Notes: generated by a model from the sequence alone, not told the origin. A stretch of DNA of 41,148 bases from an uncultured Acidobacteriia bacterium (GCA_903907865.1 CAIVPR010000162.1:1-41148), one strand, 5' to 3'. Shown: positions 20,401 to 27,551, counted from the first letter of the stretch. A program made the numbers and translations.

Positions 20401-20719
20401 ACAGGAGCCGTCCTTCCCGAACCACGGCGGCCGGAATTGAAGTCGAGACATGTGCCGCCCGTCGTTCAAATTCTTCCAAAGGCATGCGGACCACGTCGGT
20501 GGCCGTGCCTACACCGCGAAGTGCTCCGCGGATGCCTGGCTTGTAAAGGCCGTGTGGTGCGTCGTCCGGCAATACCACGCAGAAATCCAGATCGCTATCC
20601 GGCCCGGCATCGCCGCGCGCTTCCGAGCCAAACAGGTACACGCGGACAGGCTGGTAATACTCCACCAGCCGACGGGTGATCTCGTCGATCACGTCCTGTT
20701 TGGAACTACGGACTTCCAT
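20375..20719 (-). CDS. MNT-type minimal nucleotidyltransferase
   Basis: 114 residues. The polymerase-beta nucleotidyltransferase core is visible: L-F-G-S-E-A-R-G-D-A-G-P-D-S-D-L-D with Gly31-Ser32 and metal ligands Asp43 and Asp45, and the third acidic residue in T-D-V-V (Asp75). In studied pairs the MNT protein AMPylates its HEPN partner and silences it. The start 20719 is set by an ATG preceded by GGAGG at only 1 nt; a TATTCT box ends 6 nt before the ATG, so the mRNA may be leaderless. The frame stays open further upstream but runs antisense through the peroxiredoxin gene, which is not credible. Divergent from the peroxiredoxin. Confidence 0.88.
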   Translation of the reverse strand: MEVRSSKQDVIDEITRRLVEYYQPVRVYLFGSEARGDAGPDSDLDFCVVLPDDAPHGLYKPGIRGALRGVGTATDVVRMPLEEFERRAAHVSTSIPAAVVREGRLLYDSGRIAA

Positions 20720-20809
20720 GCCTCCAGAATACCGAACATATGGATCGGCAGCATGCCGAACGCAAGCAACACCTCCCCACAACCAATGTCGAGCAGTCCG
20801 ATAGAATAG

Positions 20810-21475
20810 ATGCATATGTCTCTCCGCATCAACGACGAAGCTCCCAATTTCACTGCCGAGACTACGCATGGCACCATCAACTTCCACGAATGGATTGGCG
20901 ACGGCTGGGCCATCCTCTTCTCGCACCCGAAGGATTTCACACCGGTCTGCACCACCGAACTGGGTTACATGGCTGGTCTGCAGCCCGAATTCGAAAAGCG
21001 CAATTGCAAGATCATCGGCCTCAGCGTCGACCCCGTCACCAGCCACGGCAAGTGGGCCGCGGACATCGAAGAGACCCAAGGGCACAAGGTTACCTATCCG
21101 ATGATCGGCGACCCCGAACTGGCCGTGGCCAAACTCTACGGGATGCTGCCGGCGGATGCCGGGACCACGTCCGAGGGTCGGACCGCCGCGACCAACGCCA
21201 CAGTCCGCACGGTCTTCATGATCGGGCCGGATAAGAAGATCAAGCTCATGCTGATCTATCCGATGAGCACGGGACGGAATTTCGACGAAGTGCTCCGTGT
21301 TCTCGATTCGATGCAGTTGACGGCCAAACACAAGGTCGCGACGCCCGTGAATTGGAAGTCGGGCGAGGATGTGATCATTGTTCCGGCCGTTTCGGACGAA
21401 GAAGCCCGCCAGAAGTACCCGGCGGGCTGGAAAGCTCCGAAGCCGTATTTGCGGATTGTGCCGCAACCGGAATAG
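20810..21475 (+). CDS. 1-Cys (Prx6-type) peroxiredoxin
   Basis: Reduces hydrogen peroxide and organic peroxides in the cytoplasm. About 221 residues: a thioredoxin-fold AhpC-TSA domain with F-T-P-V-C-T-T-E (peroxidatic Cys47 from the first ATG), the supporting Thr44 and a later Arg in N-A-T-V-R-T-V-F. The C-terminal 1-cysPrx_C extension (about 150-221) includes N-W-K-x-G-E-D-V-I-I and K-Y-P-x-G. The only other cysteine, in R-N-C-K, is not in the resolving position. ATG 20816 fits the family start better than 20810, and a TAGAAT box at 20802-20807 would place the RNA start almost on it. Divergent from the MNT/HEPN pair, no operon partner. Very secure. Confidence 0.95.
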   Translation: MHMSLRINDEAPNFTAETTHGTINFHEWIGDGWAILFSHPKDFTPVCTTELGYMAGLQPEFEKRNCKIIGLSVDPVTSHGKWAADIEETQGHKVTYPMIGDPELAVAKLYGMLPADAGTTSEGRTAATNATVRTVFMIGPDKKIKLMLIYPMSTGRNFDEVLRVLDSMQLTAKHKVATPVNWKSGEDVIIVPAVSDEEARQKYPAGWKAPKPYLRIVPQPE

Positions 21476-21505
21476 CGAATAGGCCGGGCGGCGACGGATT
21501 CCGTT

Positions 21506-22345
21506 CTACGGTTCCCGCGCCGCCCGGAAACCGGTCATCCGGTGCGCCTGGTACGACGGCCAACCCGCCGTCCGTCCATACGCCCGCAAATCGAACGCCT
21601 CCACGAAAAAGCTGCCACCCCGGACCACCCGGTACGCCCCCGTTGCCGGTCCCTTCGGGTTCTTCTTTGCCGACGTCGAGTAGTAGTCGCGGCTGTACCA
21701 GTCCGAACACCACTCCATCACGTTACCGCCCATGTCGAGCGCCCCGTACGGCGATGCACCCTTGGCAAAGCTGCCCACCTTCATGCCGGTGTCGAACTTG
21801 GCCGACCCGACGTAGTTGGCAAAGGTGCGGTCTATCGTATTGCCCCATGGGTATTTGCGCTGGTCGGTGCCGCGCGCGGCTTTTTCCCACTCGGCCTCGG
21901 TCGGGAGGCGGTACTTCTTTCCGGTCTTGGCGCTTAGCCAGTTGCAATAGGCAACCGCAGAATCCCAGTTGACGCCGAGCACAGGGTAGTCGTCACTATC
22001 CGCCGTGGCACCTCCGTGGTTGTTGGCCTGGGTCCAGTAGGGCACTTGATCCTTGGGGAAGGGCCGCCCGCCGGGCCAGAACTTCGGGTCGTCGTAGCCC
22101 GGATCGTCCCGGAACTTGCGCCACTGCCCGTTGGTGATCTCGGTCTTGCCGATGTAGAAGGCATCCAGTTCCACCGTGTGGACGGGACGCTCGCGCGGCA
22201 GTCCGTCGCCGAAGTTGTCGCCCATCTTAAAAGCGCCGGCAGGGACCAGCAGGAAGTCGCCGAAGCCGTCATTGACGGTCTTCTCCGGTCCGGCGGCGCT
22301 CAACAGCGTTGCCGCCGCAAATGAAATAGCGATGAGTCTGCGCAC
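21506..22345 (-). CDS. Secreted SUMF1/FGE-fold protein lacking the catalytic cysteines
   Basis: 279 residues: signal peptide (about 1-18), then a formylglycine-generating-enzyme sulfatase-modifying (SUMF1) domain. Landmarks are F-L-L-V-P-A-G-A-F-K-M-G-D, F-Y-I-G-K-T-E-I-T-N-G-Q-W, V-N-W-D-S-A-V-A-Y-C-N-W-L, R-L-P-T-E-A-E-W-E-K-A-A-R-G, G-G-N-V-M-E-W-C-S-D-W-Y and R-V-V-R-G-G-S-F. After R-G-G-S-F the two copper-binding cysteines of true FGE are replaced (F-V-E-A-F-D-L), so sulfatase activation is unlikely and another role, perhaps carbohydrate or ligand binding, is inferred. The start is a GTG overlapping the hydrolase stop (TAGTG). No sulfatase gene is in the window. Confidence 0.85.
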   Translation of the reverse strand: MRRLIAISFAAATLLSAAGPEKTVNDGFGDFLLVPAGAFKMGDNFGDGLPRERPVHTVELDAFYIGKTEITNGQWRKFRDDPGYDDPKFWPGGRPFPKDQVPYWTQANNHGGATADSDDYPVLGVNWDSAVAYCNWLSAKTGKKYRLPTEAEWEKAARGTDQRKYPWGNTIDRTFANYVGSAKFDTGMKVGSFAKGASPYGALDMGGNVMEWCSDWYSRDYYSTSAKKNPKGPATGAYRVVRGGSFFVEAFDLRAYGRTAGWPSYQAHRMTGFRAAREP

Positions 22346-23184
22346 TATTCCTTGCCGCCCGGAATGAAGTTGCCCTGTTTGAGGAAATGTTCGAGGCGTC
22401 CCATCCAGTCCGCGAACGTGCCGGAGGCGTATCCGTCGCCGAAACCGTGGTGACCCTTCTGGTAGACGTGTATTTCGGCTGTAGCGCCCGCACGGGTCAG
22501 ATCCATGAAGAACTGTGCCGAGCCGACGGCCGGACCGGTGTCACCTGCGGCGGCCATCAGGAACACTGGAGGAAACGCCTTCAGATTCTCGCCCGGCGTT
22601 GGACGACCGCCCGGTCCGTAGACCAGCGCCAGGTAGTCGGGACGGGAACTGAACCTGTCCACCGGGTCGGCCGCGTTCGGATCGCCGGGACCGCTGGCGT
22701 TGACCACGGGACGGCCCAGATTGCCGCCCGCCGAGAAGCCGATGTAACCGACCCGCGCCGGGTCCAGCTTCATCTCCGCGGCATGGGCCCGGACGATCTG
22801 GATGGCTCGCTTGCCGTCCAGCACCCGCGCGTCCTCCCCATACTTTGGGGCGAGCCGGTAGGTGAGGATAAAGGCGGTCACCCCCCAGTCGTTGTAGCGC
22901 TCGGCAATGTCCAAGCCCTCGGCGCCGTACATCAGCATGATGTTCGAGCCGCCGGGAGCGATCACGACCGACCCGCCATTCGCCTTGCCCGCAGGGGGCG
23001 CAAAGACGGTAAGCAGCGGTGCGTCGAGCGGTGCGTCGCCCTTGGCCAACGGAACCTTGCCAGGCTCCCAGAGGGGGATGTTGTAGTTCGAGCCGGGAGC
23101 GGGTTTGTCGGTGGGCGACTTCGCTTCAGCCCCGAAAAGGGTGGCGGCGAGAGCCAAGGTTGTTGCGAACGTGCGGAGAACCAT
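22345..23184 (-). CDS. Secreted alpha/beta hydrolase (BD-FAE/acetyl-esterase type)
   Basis: 279 residues with a Sec signal (about 1-21, ending A-E-A) and an alpha/beta-hydrolase core. The oxyanion region is V-I-A-P-G-G-S, the nucleophile elbow G-F-S-A-G-G (Ser151), an acidic residue lies in A-A-A-G-D-T-G-P, and the catalytic histidine in K-G-H-H-G-F-G. It resembles secreted carbohydrate esterases that remove acetyl or feruloyl groups, sometimes annotated as xylan esterase; the substrate is inferred. A TTGACA-N17-GAAACT promoter ends 7 nt before ATG 23184, which supports that start over an upstream in-frame ATG. It is followed directly by the SUMF1-domain gene with a 1-nt overlap. Confidence 0.85.
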   Translation of the reverse strand: MVLRTFATTLALAATLFGAEAKSPTDKPAPGSNYNIPLWEPGKVPLAKGDAPLDAPLLTVFAPPAGKANGGSVVIAPGGSNIMLMYGAEGLDIAERYNDWGVTAFILTYRLAPKYGEDARVLDGKRAIQIVRAHAAEMKLDPARVGYIGFSAGGNLGRPVVNASGPGDPNAADPVDRFSSRPDYLALVYGPGGRPTPGENLKAFPPVFLMAAAGDTGPAVGSAQFFMDLTRAGATAEIHVYQKGHHGFGDGYASGTFADWMGRLEHFLKQGNFIPGGKE

Positions 23185-23191
23185 TGCACCC

Positions 23192-23220
23192 AGTTTCTGA
23201 CGGATCCGGCAGGCTGTCAA
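23192..23220 (-). promoter_or_regulatory. Promoter for the hydrolase gene, likely leaderless
   Basis: On the minus strand TTGACA (23220-23215), 17-nt spacer, GAAACT (23197-23192), then 7 nt to ATG 23184. The -35 and spacing are ideal and the -10 is weak. The predicted RNA start coincides with the ATG. It lies in the 39-nt gap after pyrD. Confidence 0.45.
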
Positions 23221-23223
23221 GGG

Positions 23224-24138
23224 CTACGGCGTTTTCAACGTCCCGACCAGTTCCGACACCTTTGAAACGCCCAACTCGGGCAGCAACGCTCCCAATTCGC
23301 GGGCAATCCGGACCGGCGCGGCAGGATCCCAGAACGTCGCCGTCCCCACCTCGACCAGCGACGCACCTGCGATCAGGAACTCCGCCGCGTCCTCGCCGCT
23401 GGCGATGCCGCCGATTCCGATGACCGGGATCTTGACCACCTTCGAGGCCTGGTTCACCATCCGAAGCGCGATGGGCTTGATCGCGGGTCCCGAAAGTCCC
23501 CCGTATCCAGCCCCGATGCGCGGCTTGCGGGTCCGCACATCGACGGCGAGGGAAATGAATGTATTGACCAGCGAGATCGCATCGGCCCCGCTGGCTTCCG
23601 CGATCTTGGCGAAGGGCTCGATGGCCGCCACGTTGGGGGACAGCTTCACGATCAGCGGACGTCGCGCTATGGCTTTCGCCTGGGAAACCAGCTCCGGCAG
23701 TGCCGATTCGTCGGCACCGAACGCCAGTCCGCCGTGTTTCGTGTTGGGGCAGGAGACGTTGAGCTCGTAGGCCGCCAGTCCGTCGGCGTCATTGAGGATG
23801 CGGATGGTTTCGAGGTAGTCCTCGGCCTGGTAGCCGAAGACGTTGGCGATGATGGGGGTGTCGAACTTCTTCAGCTTGGGCAGCTTTTCCGCCACGAATG
23901 CCCGGGCACCCACATTCTGCAGGCCGACGGAGTTGATCATACCCGCACGGGCCTCCCAGAGGCGGGGCGGGGGATTGCCCTTAATGGGCTCGCGCGACAA
24001 GCCCTTGACCACGATGCCACCCATCGAGTGCAAGTCCACAAGGGACTCGAACTCGGCCCCGTACCCGAATGTGCCTGACGCGGCCAGCACCGGGTTGCGG
24101 AACCTGATCCCGCAGACGGTCGTTTCCAGCGGGTTCAC
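23224..24138 (-). CDS. pyrD: Dihydroorotate dehydrogenase, class 1 (1B-like)
   Basis: Oxidises dihydroorotate to orotate in pyrimidine synthesis, FMN-dependent and cytosolic. 304 residues, right for class 1. Seen: N-P-V-L-A-A-S-G-T-F-G-Y, the FMN lysine in V-V-K-G-L-S (Lys45), N-S-V-G-L-Q-N, and the catalytic class-1 cysteine in E-L-N-V-S-C-P-N-T-K-H-G-G (Cys130). The C-terminal F-I-A-G-A-x-x-V-E-V-G-T-A phosphate loop is near the end, written here as F-L-I-A-G-A-S-L-V-E-V-G-T. The start is GTG 24138, overlapping the redoxin stop as GTGA. The NAD-linked type 1B enzyme needs PyrK, which is not in the window. Very secure apart from the subclass. Confidence 0.95.
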   Translation of the reverse strand: MNPLETTVCGIRFRNPVLAASGTFGYGAEFESLVDLHSMGGIVVKGLSREPIKGNPPPRLWEARAGMINSVGLQNVGARAFVAEKLPKLKKFDTPIIANVFGYQAEDYLETIRILNDADGLAAYELNVSCPNTKHGGLAFGADESALPELVSQAKAIARRPLIVKLSPNVAAIEPFAKIAEASGADAISLVNTFISLAVDVRTRKPRIGAGYGGLSGPAIKPIALRMVNQASKVVKIPVIGIGGIASGEDAAEFLIAGASLVEVGTATFWDPAAPVRIARELGALLPELGVSKVSELVGTLKTP

Positions 24139-24695
24139 TGCTTCGGTGCCGACTTCTTGACTGCCGCCGGTGCCGCCGTGCCGCCCTTCAGCATCTTGTC
24201 GATTTCGGTCCGGATGTTGACTTCCTGCTTGTCGAGGAACTTCTCGTCCCCGATGTACTGCGACCGGATGTTGAAGTTCTTGTCGATGAAGACCAGCCCG
24301 GGTACGAAGTAGGGGTCGTTCTCCGGGATCTGCAGGAACTGGAGGACGTTGCGGGGCGTGGAGAAACCGCACGGAAAATTCAAACCCAGCATCTTGTTGA
24401 ACTGCAGGACCTGGAGCGGGGCGTCCTTGTCGAACGTCGTCCCGAGGATTTGCACGCCCTTCGCGGCGTACTCTGTCTGCACCACCGACAGGACCTTGGC
24501 CGTGTTCTGGCAATGTGGACAAGTCGTGAACATGAAGGCCATGACTATCGTCTTCCCTTTGTACGAAGTCAGCAAGGTCTGTTTGCCGTCGGGCGACTGA
24601 ATGACGAATTCGGGTGCCTTGCGCGGCAAGGTGGCTCCGGCGGCCAGGCTGGTGGCAAGGGTGAGTGCGGCAAGGAACGAGACGAGAGTACGCAT
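24135..24695 (-). CDS. Secreted TlpA/redoxin-type thioredoxin-like protein
   Basis: 186 residues: Sec signal (about 1-20), AhpC-TSA/TlpA fold with P-E-F-V-I-Q-S-P-D-G-K and the active site F-T-T-C-P-H-C (Cys59, Cys62), cis-Pro in F-V-P-G-L-V-F-I-D. The C-terminal A-A-P-A-A-V-K-K-S-A-P-K-Q is low-complexity. It probably reduces or relays disulfides in the periplasm. It differs from the 6936-7442 protein but has the same architecture. A TAAAAT box ends 9 nt before ATG 24695, so the leader is at most a few nucleotides. It is translationally coupled to pyrD, an odd pairing of an envelope and a cytosolic enzyme. Confidence 0.88.
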   Translation of the reverse strand: MRTLVSFLAALTLATSLAAGATLPRKAPEFVIQSPDGKQTLLTSYKGKTIVMAFMFTTCPHCQNTAKVLSVVQTEYAAKGVQILGTTFDKDAPLQVLQFNKMLGLNFPCGFSTPRNVLQFLQIPENDPYFVPGLVFIDKNFNIRSQYIGDEKFLDKQEVNIRTEIDKMLKGGTAAPAAVKKSAPKQ

Positions 24696-24737
24696 GCTTC
24701 GTCTATTTTACGTGATGGGTTTCAAGGGATGGCACAG

Positions 24738-25025
24738 ATGAGTGGTTTTGCGATGTTTCGGGCGCTGGTCGTGATGGGCGGGCTGTTCGCGCTGCCGGGA
24801 GGTCTGGCTCCCGACACTGTCGGCGCGGCCTGCCGGATGGTGCCGGAGGAGCGGATTGCGCATCTGCGCGCCGAGTTGGCGGATGTCCAGATGGATTTGA
24901 TGCGGATTCTGGAAGTGGATCCGGCCACCACGGCGGACCTGCAATGCCGCGAGGCTGCGCTGAAGTATTCCTTGCGCGAAGAGCAAATCCGGCGGGACCA
25001 GTCGCGCGGACAGCAGTGCGGATGA
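24738..25025 (+). CDS. Small secreted helical protein with three cysteines
   Basis: About 95 residues and not recognised. An N-terminal hydrophobic stretch (A-L-V-V-M-G-G-L-F-A-L-P) reads as a signal peptide or anchor. The rest is charged and helical (E-E-R-I-A-H-L-R-A-E-L-A-D-V-Q), with cysteines in A-A-C-R, L-Q-C-R-E and a terminal Q-Q-C-G. AAGGGA lies 8 nt before ATG 24738; ATG 24729 is the alternative. It is divergent from the redoxin gene, about 40 nt away. Codon use looks like that of its neighbours, with G or C mostly in third position. A real small gene is likely but not proven; no function can be suggested beyond an exported disulfide-containing protein. Confidence 0.45.
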   Translation: MSGFAMFRALVVMGGLFALPGGLAPDTVGAACRMVPEERIAHLRAELADVQMDLMRILEVDPATTADLQCREAALKYSLREEQIRRDQSRGQQCG

Positions 25026-25029
25026 TTCC

Positions 25030-25061
25030 ACTACATGTTTGTAGTGCTACAGATTTGTAGT
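25030..25061. promoter_or_regulatory. Two abutting 16-bp dyads, operator-like
   Basis: ACTACA-N4-TGTAGT at 25030-25045 is followed without gap by GCTACA-N4-TGTAGT at 25046-25061, and the outer arms extend the symmetry (25027-25035 with 25056-25064). Tandem dyads of this kind suit a cooperative winged-helix repressor. The half-site T-A-C-A/T-G-T-A recalls BlaI/MecI/CopY operators, although those usually have a 2-nt centre. The site sits 134 nt before the PEP-CTERM start and 4 nt after the small-protein stop, so a terminator hairpin is the alternative. Confidence 0.4.
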
Positions 25062-25194
25062 GGATTCCGTCTAGGCATTCCCATCCAGAGCGCACCAACG
25101 TTTGGCAGCACTCGTCGATCCAAAGGCTCATTCGCGGATGGTAGGATCGTACCTGTTTCCCGACGACAGATGTCGAGGAAGCTCGGAGGATCAA

Positions 25195-25719
25195 TTGAAG
25201 AAACGTGGAATGCTGCTCGCGGCAGCAGCGCTCGCCTTGGCCGGAAATCTTTCGGCCGCCAATGTCACATGGACGCTGTCCGGCGTTGATTTTGACAGCG
25301 ATTTCAACTACGGGGGTGCACTGACGGGCCTAGCGGGGTCGTTCGTCTACGACGCCGACACCAACACCCTCAGTTCTGTCAGCATCACAGGCAACAACGG
25401 GCTGCTCACCAATGCTGTGTTTGTTGGACAGAACAATATTCTCGTCACCTCGGCGGGCGGCCCGGACCTTACTGGTCTTGGCTTCGCGGACTTGGGCTTC
25501 GTCGACTCCATGACGAACGCCGGCGGAACTTCTGCGGTGTCGTTCGTCTATTCCGGAACCTGCGCGAATGCGGGTTGCGACCGATTTAACACGGCTGACG
25601 CGATCCAATCCGGCAGGGGTTCCATCGTGGGCGAGGCTGGCACGCCGGAGCCAGGTTCCATTTTCCTTCTTGGGTCAGGGCTGTTCGGGATACTCGGCGT
25701 CGCGCGCCGGCGCCGATAG
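25195..25719 (+). CDS. PEP-CTERM sorting-domain protein
   Basis: 174 residues. The start is TTG 25195, chosen because GGAGGA ends 4 nt before it and the resulting N-terminus (KKRGMLLAAAALALAG, then N-L-S-A-A) is a proper signal peptide; the in-frame ATG 25102 lacks both. The mature part is rich in beta strands, glycine and asparagine, with one C-A-N-A-G-C pair. The tail is a classical PEP-CTERM signal: T-P-E-P-G, a hydrophobic stretch of about 16 residues, then A-R-R-R-R at the very end. Such proteins are processed by exosortase and delivered to the cell surface. The exosortase gene is not in the window. The dyads at 25030-25061 may control it. Confidence 0.85.
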   Translation: MKKRGMLLAAAALALAGNLSAANVTWTLSGVDFDSDFNYGGALTGLAGSFVYDADTNTLSSVSITGNNGLLTNAVFVGQNNILVTSAGGPDLTGLGFADLGFVDSMTNAGGTSAVSFVYSGTCANAGCDRFNTADAIQSGRGSIVGEAGTPEPGSIFLLGSGLFGILGVARRRR

Positions 25720-26036
25720 TCGTTCCCTTCAGGTCGCGACTTGGCTGCGTGTTCATCTGCCGGGCTGCGACCCCAGAATTTTCGTGATGATTTGCTGCCT
25801 GTTCGATGACAGCGACTTCAACCGCGCTGATCCGCGACCCGGCGACGTCAACTGACGATGGGTGGTCAATCCGACGCCTTGCCAACGATTACGGCAGCTC
25901 CGTATCGGACTACCGGTGAACCCGGAGGTGGCTACTTTGCAGTTGCCGGGCCGAATCGGCAGTAGCTACGCCTACTTGCCCGGAGCGATCCGAAACGGTC
26001 TCCCACGTGCTGAGAACCACTACGAGGAGACTCTCC
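25720..26036. other. 317-bp gap without a recognisable gene
   Basis: Between the PEP-CTERM and PRC-barrel genes. Short open frames occur on both strands, but none has a ribosome binding site or a recognisable product. A short palindrome GCCGA-A-TCGGC lies near 25952. No clear promoter hexamers and no riboswitch-like structure were recognised by eye. It may hold the promoter of the PRC-barrel gene. Confidence 0.4.
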
Positions 26037-26435
26037 ATGCAATATGAAGGCAACATCACGACAAACGATCCGGGTACGCGATATCGGCGCGTGCTCTCCG
26101 CCAGCACACTAGCTGGTGATCAGGTCCAGAACCTGGCCGGCGACGACCTCGGAAAAGTGGATCAGATCATGATCGACATTCCGGCTGGCAAAGTGGCCTA
26201 CGCCGTCCTGTCCTTCGGCGGATTCCTCGGCATGGGCAACAAGCTCTTCGCCGTACCGTGGAGCGCCCTCAAGGTGGACGAGGACAAGAAGATCTTTGTT
26301 CTCGACATCGACAAGCAGAAGCTGGAGAACGCGCCGGGATTTGACAAGGACAATTGGCCGGACATGGCTGATGGCGCATGGGGAAAAGGCATCTTCGGCT
26401 ACTACGGCGCGGTACCGTACTGGGAGACGAGATAG
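26037..26435 (+). CDS. PRC-barrel domain protein
   Basis: 132 residues, cytosolic. A PRC-barrel occupies about residues 22-95: V-L-S-A-S-T-L-A-G-D-x-V-x-N-L-A-G-D-D-L-G-K-V-D-Q-I-M-I-D, then A-Y-A-V-L-S-F-G-G-F-L-G-M-G-N-K-L-F-A-V-P-W, then K-I-F-V-L-D-I-D-K. The C-terminus (F-G-Y-Y-G-A-V-P-Y-W) is the aromatic tail usual in stress-associated single-domain versions. ATG 26037 has GAGGAG at a 7-nt spacing; an in-frame ATG at 26007 is poorer. PRC-barrels bind RNA, membranes or photosynthetic and division partners; the single-domain soil forms are linked to stress, but their role is not known. A large hairpin follows the stop. Confidence 0.88.
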   Translation: MQYEGNITTNDPGTRYRRVLSASTLAGDQVQNLAGDDLGKVDQIMIDIPAGKVAYAVLSFGGFLGMGNKLFAVPWSALKVDEDKKIFVLDIDKQKLENAPGFDKDNWPDMADGAWGKGIFGYYGAVPYWETR

Positions 26436-26451
26436 CCGACAAGACAACGCC

Positions 26452-26505
26452 GGAGTGGCGGCGGCAGCATATAGCTAGGCCTGGGGCTAGCACCGCCTCC
26501 ACTCC
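26452..26505 (+). terminator. Large branched hairpin after the PRC-barrel gene
   Basis: Outer stem 26452-26464 with 26493-26505 (12 of 13 pairs) encloses an inner stem 26474-26478 with 26487-26491 (8-nt loop). It starts 16 nt after the PRC-barrel stop. No T-run. It may be a terminator, an mRNA-stability element or a small-RNA fold. Confidence 0.4.
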
Positions 26506-26527
26506 GCCCTTGCCAGCCTGAAAAGGC

Positions 26528-26548
26528 GGGTTTCATCATCTGAAACCC
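26528..26548 (+). terminator. Second hairpin before the membrane-protein gene
   Basis: Perfect 8-bp stem GGGTTTCA/TGAAACCC with a 5-nt loop, preceded by AAAA. It is 40 nt upstream of the 26589 start. With the preceding larger hairpin it insulates the two genes or structures a 5' leader. Confidence 0.4.
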
Positions 26549-26588
26549 ATGGGTATTCTGCCGACAACTACCACTACTGGAGAAGAGC

Positions 26589-27449
26589 ATGGAAGAGCCA
26601 ATGCCGTATTCACTGGGTGCCCGCAGCGCGGGTGCCAGAAACGAGAATTCAGCCGGAAACGAGTCCAACTCGTCCGGTGTGTCGTGGGCCGCGGTCAGCG
26701 GCGGTGCCTTTGTGACTGCGGCTTTGTCTCTTATCCTGCTGGCGCTTGGTGCCGGGCTGGGTTTGTCGTCCGTGTCGCCATGGTCGGGCGTCGACGCGTC
26801 CGCGTCGGCGCTCGGGACGGTCGCTATCGTCTGGCTGATTCTCATGCAAGTCATGAGTTCGTCCATCGGTGGCTATCTGGCTGGCCGACTGCGAACGAAG
26901 TGGGACAACATTCACACCGATGAAGTCTACTTCCGCGATACCGCGCACGGCTTCTTGGCATGGGCCGTTGCCTTAGTGATCACAGCGGCTTTCTTGGCCT
27001 CCGCCGCCACTTCCATGGTGGGGTCGGCGGCGCGCATGGGTGCTGGTGCTTCGGCGGGTGCCGAGCGGGATGTCACTCCCAACGACTATTATGTGGATGC
27101 ACTATTCCGGTCGGACAATGAAGGGCCGGATTTGAACCGGGCGTCGGCGCGCGGCGAGGCTGGTCGCATCCTGGAGCATTCGCTTCGGCATGGGCTGGGG
27201 AGCATTCCGCTCGCCGACAAAGCCTATCTGGCCCAACTCGTGACTATCAGGACCCATCTCAATACGAGCGACGCACAAAAACGCGTGTCCGATGTGTTTG
27301 CGGAGGCTCAACAAGCCGCAGATACCAGCCGTAAGCTGATAGCGCATTCATTGTTGTGGACATTTGTCGCTCTCTTGATTGGCGCGTTCTGTGCAAGTTT
27401 CACAGCGACCATCGGTGGCCGGCAACGAGATCATGTTGTGGTGGTTTAG
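26589..27449 (+). CDS. Membrane protein of unknown function
   Basis: 286 residues. The N-terminus (1-30) is polar. Hydrophobic segments lie at about 33-60, 72-95, 120-145 and 255-275, so there are about four spans, with an extended hydrophilic region at 150-250 (helical, Q/A/D-rich: D-V-F-A-E-A-Q-Q-A-A-D). The L-I-L-M-Q-V-M-S-S-S-I-G-G-Y-L-A-G-R-L-R block in the second span is glycine/serine-patterned, as in small helical-bundle membrane proteins. I recognise similar hypothetical proteins in soil bacteria but no named family. GGAG lies 6 nt before ATG 26589. It is flanked by the PRC-barrel gene and by a 25-codon gene, which may form a stress-related group (inference). Confidence 0.7.
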   Translation: MEEPMPYSLGARSAGARNENSAGNESNSSGVSWAAVSGGAFVTAALSLILLALGAGLGLSSVSPWSGVDASASALGTVAIVWLILMQVMSSSIGGYLAGRLRTKWDNIHTDEVYFRDTAHGFLAWAVALVITAAFLASAATSMVGSAARMGAGASAGAERDVTPNDYYVDALFRSDNEGPDLNRASARGEAGRILEHSLRHGLGSIPLADKAYLAQLVTIRTHLNTSDAQKRVSDVFAEAQQAADTSRKLIAHSLLWTFVALLIGAFCASFTATIGGRQRDHVVVV

Positions 27450-27551
27450 CGGGGCTGTCAAGCTCTGGCCGCCGTTCAAGGCTGGGCTCCTGCCGATTGC
27501 TGTCGGGGGAGCACGGCGTCTAACCGAAATTGTCAAAAAGGAGGCTGAGCG

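Noticed and set aside
20720-21466. In-frame extension of the MNT gene antisense to the peroxiredoxin
   Set aside because: Not homologous to nucleotidyltransferases; peroxiredoxin on the other strand is certain.
24139-24522. In-frame N-terminal extension of pyrD
   Set aside because: It lies inside the redoxin gene, and the GTG with GTGA overlap gives the family-length protein.
25030-25061. Reading the dyads as a CRISPR-like or IS end repeat
   Set aside because: Only two units, no spacers, no transposase, no target duplication.
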